This document shows, piece by piece, positions 60,198 through 64,000 of a stretch of 64,000 nt of DNA. Under the pieces are notes generated by a model. That model had not been told where the DNA came from, did no database searches, and saw nothing but the letters and a program-made list of their open reading frames with translations. The position numbers and the translations under genes are program-made. The stretch's first letter is position 1. Each line of letters begins with the position of its first letter. This stretch comes from Carya illinoinensis (lineage: Eukaryota; Streptophyta; Magnoliopsida; Fagales; Juglandaceae). The stretch covers positions 17,540,001-17,604,000 of the forward strand of contig NC_056766.1 of NCBI RefSeq assembly GCF_018687715.1, written 5' to 3'.

Positions 60198-63067
60198 TAC
60201 TACAACAAGAAATACTTCTTCAAAGGAAAATATATCGTTGCAATTTTTTTTTTTTTTGTTGCAACTGACTATTTACAATGAATACTATTCATTGCCTTAC
60301 TTTTGGAATTGCAACGTTGGTGAATGTCTATACCAATGAGTTTTTTTCGATGCAAATAAGGACTTTTAGTGACAGATTCTTTCGTTGCAAATGCATTGAC
60401 AACCATTGCAATTGGTCTTTTACCTACAAAATATTTCATTCTTGCAACGAATTTGGTTGTTGCAAATATACATTTTTAACAATTTATTTTCGTTGTAAAT
60501 GTACAAAAGCAACGAATTCAGTCCTTGCAAATATGCATTTGCAATGAATTTGATGCATTACAAATACATTGCAACAATTTATTTTTGTTGCAAATCTACA
60601 GTTACAACAATTTCAGTTCGTTGCAAATGTATAGTAGCAATGATTTCAATTCGTTGCAATATAATGCATTTACAACGAATATAAATGATGTGAACCCGCT
60701 GAATTGAAATCCCTTGAACCCACAATTAATTCAAAAACTCACCCACGTTACAAATGCATTACAACAATTTATTTTGGTTGCAAATCTACAGTTGCAACAA
60801 TTTCAATTCGTTGCAAATGTATAGTAGCAATGATTTCAATTGGTTGCAATGTAATGCATTTACAACGAATATAAATTATGTGAACTCGCTGAATTGAAAT
60901 CCGTTGAACCCACAATTAATTCAAAAACTCACCAAAGAAAGTCAAAATCAAGTCAATGGATGGAGAATTTAGACCCGTTGAGAACCCGTTTCAAGAACCT
61001 AGATTATATAAAAATCTAGACCCGTTGAAAAACTTGTCTCAAGAACCCAAATTACAAAAGTTCTGATTTACCTTTAATAAGTTCAAAAGTTCAATCAAGA
61101 ACAAGAAGAGTAAACTCAATTCACAATGAAAATTCAATATTTTCTAACATTTTCAAATGAGGCTACAAATGGTTTAAATAAACCATACCCAAAAATCCTA
61201 GTAAATAGTGCTGCAGGTATTGTAGCGTGAATAGTGTCATGCTACAGTAACTTCTAAAACCATTGTTCAAATAAAATAATAACTTTCCAAATAAACTCTT
61301 AGCCAAAATACAAGGCCTTCCTAAAAACCCTAGTTCATTTAAAATAAGACATATGTGGGCTAAACATTCTCAAGCTCACTTATTCTAAACTAATAATAAA
61401 AATTCTTTAAACAAATTGAAAGCCTTAACAACAATAGGCACTATTTCTAAGTCATGTCTTCCAAAGCTTGGATCAAGTGAATCAAAAGTTCTCCTTTTTT
61501 CAAGCACATCTTGAGTGTTGGGCTCTTGTTAGCTTCATCCGAATTAGATTGTACGAATCCTTGCATTGCTTCCTTGATTTTCTTAATTCTTGATCTTATA
61601 ATTGATCCTTAAGACTTGGTCTGTCTTGGGACCCATCAGTAAATCATTGCAAAAGTCCATTTCTAAGAACTGATTCATTGTAGAAGTGCATTTGTAACGA
61701 ATGTACATCATTACAAATGTAGTTCACCAACAAAATGCATTCATGGCAAATGTACTGAAGCAACGAATGCAATTCTTTGAAAATAATCATTTGCAAATAC
61801 AATCTCGTAATGAATTAATTTGTTGTAAATAGATATTTGTAATGATGTAAATTCATTTCAAATGTATTACAACAACAATGTATATTCATTATAAATAAAC
61901 ATTTGCAATGATGTACATTCCTTACAAGTGTATTTTACGAATGAAACTCTTTTGTTGCAATGTGAAGTCACTTTCAATGTGAAGTCACTTTCATTGCAAA
62001 AGTACTTCACATTGCAAGGATTTGTTTTCCTTTGAAATTGAGAAGTTGCAATGAATTGTATTCCTTGCAAATGTATATTTCGACCGGAAAATATCTTTTG
62101 CAACACAAACATGCCGTTGCAAATTCATGAAAATTGTTACAAAGTTAGTTATATTTGTCATTGCAATTATTCCTGACTTTGGTTTGCAAAAGGTACTGGG
62201 TATTGAATTTTGTTGCAAACAAGTTCAAATTATTTAAAATTTCAATAAATCGTCTATATACTTACTTTCCTTAGTACACAATGCAATTAAAGTCATTAGA
62301 CAACTACGACATATACTGCCATAGAATTATAAAAAAATATATTGCAATGCCTCTTACATCATTAGATTGACTAGATCTCTTACAATCTAGTCTCACATGA
62401 ACTATTATATGATTAATAAGTCCAAGTAACGTATCAATTTAATACATGTACTGCACAAGAACATGATCATGTTCATACAATAATGTCATATTTATGTTCC
62501 ATAATCACAACATACAAGCATATCCATTTCATTAAAAAAAAAATAGCACAATAGCCTTTAGACAAACACTCCACATACACCATTTCATTATATTTTTATT
62601 ACAATATAAAATCATCATTTCTGAAGGACACAAAAATATTAATATGCAATTGCCTGTTGTATATAGTCGGAAAAGTAGTTGCATACAAATATACAGATGC
62701 CTTAACCTAAATTCCAACACTAATTCTAACAATTATCACTTGACTAAACATATAATTGTTTTCTTTTGTATCAGACAAAATATCAAACACTTTGAGGGCG
62801 AAATTTTGTATATGGCATGTAAAAATTAATATCATGACCTTTACATTCCACATATGTAAATGTAAAATATTAACTATTAATTGGGTTGACACATTGAGAT
62901 GAGAAAAATCTCCACAAAAAACAAGAATATACATAGACATTTAGGCAACCTGAATTGAATAAAAGTCAAGCTCTATTGATCATGAATATAAATGAAGGAT
63001 AAAACATAAAAATAAGTAAATCATCATAATATGTATAAATTAGAAAAACCACATCAATGTTGTAGTA
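60198..63067. mobile_element. Candidate CACTA-like DNA transposon (non-autonomous)
   Basis: The left tip TACTACAACA (60198-60207) and right tip TGTTGTAGTA (63058-63067) are exact inverted repeats and resemble CACTACAA-type CACTA ends with the first base changed. CGTTGCAAAT/ATTTGCAACG motifs are packed into 60230-60900 and 61640-62230 in both orientations, like subterminal repeats. No transposase is seen. The 3-bp flanks (GTT and CAA) do not match, so the right border may be fortuitous. Confidence 0.35.
60555..60933 (+). repeat. 190-bp tandem duplication
   Basis: Two adjacent copies with a constant 190-bp offset. For example, ACAATTTATTT recurs 190 bp later, and both copies end CAAAAACTCACC (at 60743 and 60933). 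The copies differ at scattered bases. They lie within the TTGCAA-motif region. Confidence 0.85.
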
Positions 63068-64000
63068 CAATAGAAATTTGTCCATAGGAATTCAAGAAGT
63101 CATAGGGGTCCATTGCATAGTATATATACATTATACATACACTTATGGAGGAGAGGCTTACCTTAAAGCTATTTGATGATGGAGGAGGCTTACCTTAAAG
63201 CTATTTGATGCAGGACTTTCCTGGATGCAAGAGAGTATTGTATGTACATAGCAAATTTTGGGAATGAGTCAAATCCAAGAATGGGAAATAACTCAAAGAA
63301 AATGAAAAATTCGATCGCAGTAACTTGCATTCTCGATCGAATATTTACAATATTGCTATCTCTCTTATTTTTCTAATTTCGATAGTTACTATTAATGGAG
63401 GGTAGAATGAAGTAGGTAATAAAGAATATAAATTATCGAGAGGAATTAGGGGGGAGTTTGGTCCAATCCTGGGGGGTTTTATGGACCGGACCGAACCTAT
63501 TCAATCCAGGATTTTCCCACCCTGGACCGGACCGAACCTCATAAAGACCGGGGCGATCCAGTTCGGTCTGGTCGGTCTAACCGGCCTCCAAATGGGCCAA
63601 TGGTCCAATCTTTTTTCTTACCTAACTTTCGGCCCAATAGTTAAAATCCACTAACAATTTGTCTAGTTTGAAGCCAAAAATACCAAAAAAAAAAAAAATA
63701 CTTAAAAAGAAAAATAAAAATAACCATGAAAAAAATTTGTCTATATACAATAAATTTGAATAAAATATTTTACTGCCAAAAAAATAAAAAATTTCTAAAT
63801 ACATCCAAACAATTTAAACAAGAGGATCAAGCAATCATAGTATATACTATTTAATATTTATCATATAGCAAACTACCAACTTAATTGCAATTTGCAACTT
63901 GCATTATCTTAAAAAAGAAAGAAAGGTCTTCAAAAAAAAAAAAAAGGGAAAAATATAGCTAAAATCTACCTTCATGTATCTTACATACATCAAATGATTC
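63068..64000. other. AT-rich DNA with a GGACCGGACCGAACC cluster
   Basis: No gene. GGACCGGACCGAACC occurs at 63483 and 63524, with a partial inverted form (GTTCGGTCTGGTCGG) at 63561. A 25-bp segment (GGAGGCTTACCTTAAAGCTA...) is duplicated near 63154 and 63184. Confidence 0.45.

Overview
This window is nuclear DNA of a higher plant, most likely a eudicot. Evidence: Ty3/gypsy lineages confined to land plants (Tat, Tekay/Del chromovirus, Athila); a decayed U-box/ARM gene with the plant-type PUB N-terminal domain and phase-consistent GT-AG introns; long AT-rich intergenic DNA. No bacterial operon, CRISPR array, rRNA or canonical tRNA gene was seen. No host gene looks intact. The only long undamaged coding regions belong to an Athila retrotransposon. 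The species cannot be fixed from the sequence alone.

Left part (1-16.2 kb). A decayed, 5'-truncated Tat-lineage polyprotein lies on the minus strand (about 2035-5455), followed on its 3' side by a 79-bp tandem array (1342-1905). Next is an intron-containing, damaged RPA70-like pseudogene (minus, 6526-7850) beside a Helitron-like terminus. A Tekay/Del chromovirus follows (plus, 7952-16243): complete 2273-bp 5' LTR, Met-type primer site, stop-ridden gag and pol, and a 3' LTR cut off after about 950 bp.

Middle (16.2-26.0 kb). AT-rich intergenic DNA holds a 43-45-bp triplicated repeat, a promoter-like block with a decayed ORF, two unrecognised host-like exons and a MITE-like inverted repeat. A five-exon U-box/ARM (PUB5/PUB45-like) pseudogene follows (21397-26046). 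It has five nonsense codons and one frameshift, and ends exactly where a retrotransposon LTR begins.

Right part (26.0-59.7 kb) is a nested stack, resolved by terminal motifs and target-site duplications (TSDs). The outermost element E1 (minus, 26047 to about 59668) keeps only LTRs and a gag relic. Inserted in its gag is a non-autonomous LARD-like element (minus, 30394-54731) with Tekay-type LTRs, primer site and PPT but no recognisable gene. Inside the LARD interior sits an Athila element (plus, 34797-46419, TSD AGAGT) with open gag and pol frames. Inside the LARD 5' LTR sits an internally deleted Tekay derivative (minus, 48103-53382, TSD TAACC). E1's two LTRs each took a further hit: a 524-bp copia-like solo LTR (26094-26617, TSD GTTAC) and a 2076-bp Tekay solo LTR (57496-59571, TSD AGTAT).

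Right end (59.7-64 kb). A MITE-like inverted repeat is followed by a dense array of TTGCAA/CGTTGCAAAT motifs with a 190-bp duplication, resembling the subterminal region of a DNA transposon, and then AT-rich DNA.

There is no clear new biochemical system here. The most unusual observations are the Tekay-linked LARD, a short acidic ORF and an antisense splice-donor motif retained in all five Tekay-type LTR copies that keep the region, a tRNA-derived SINE inside the Athila 3' region, and the RPA70/Helitron association.
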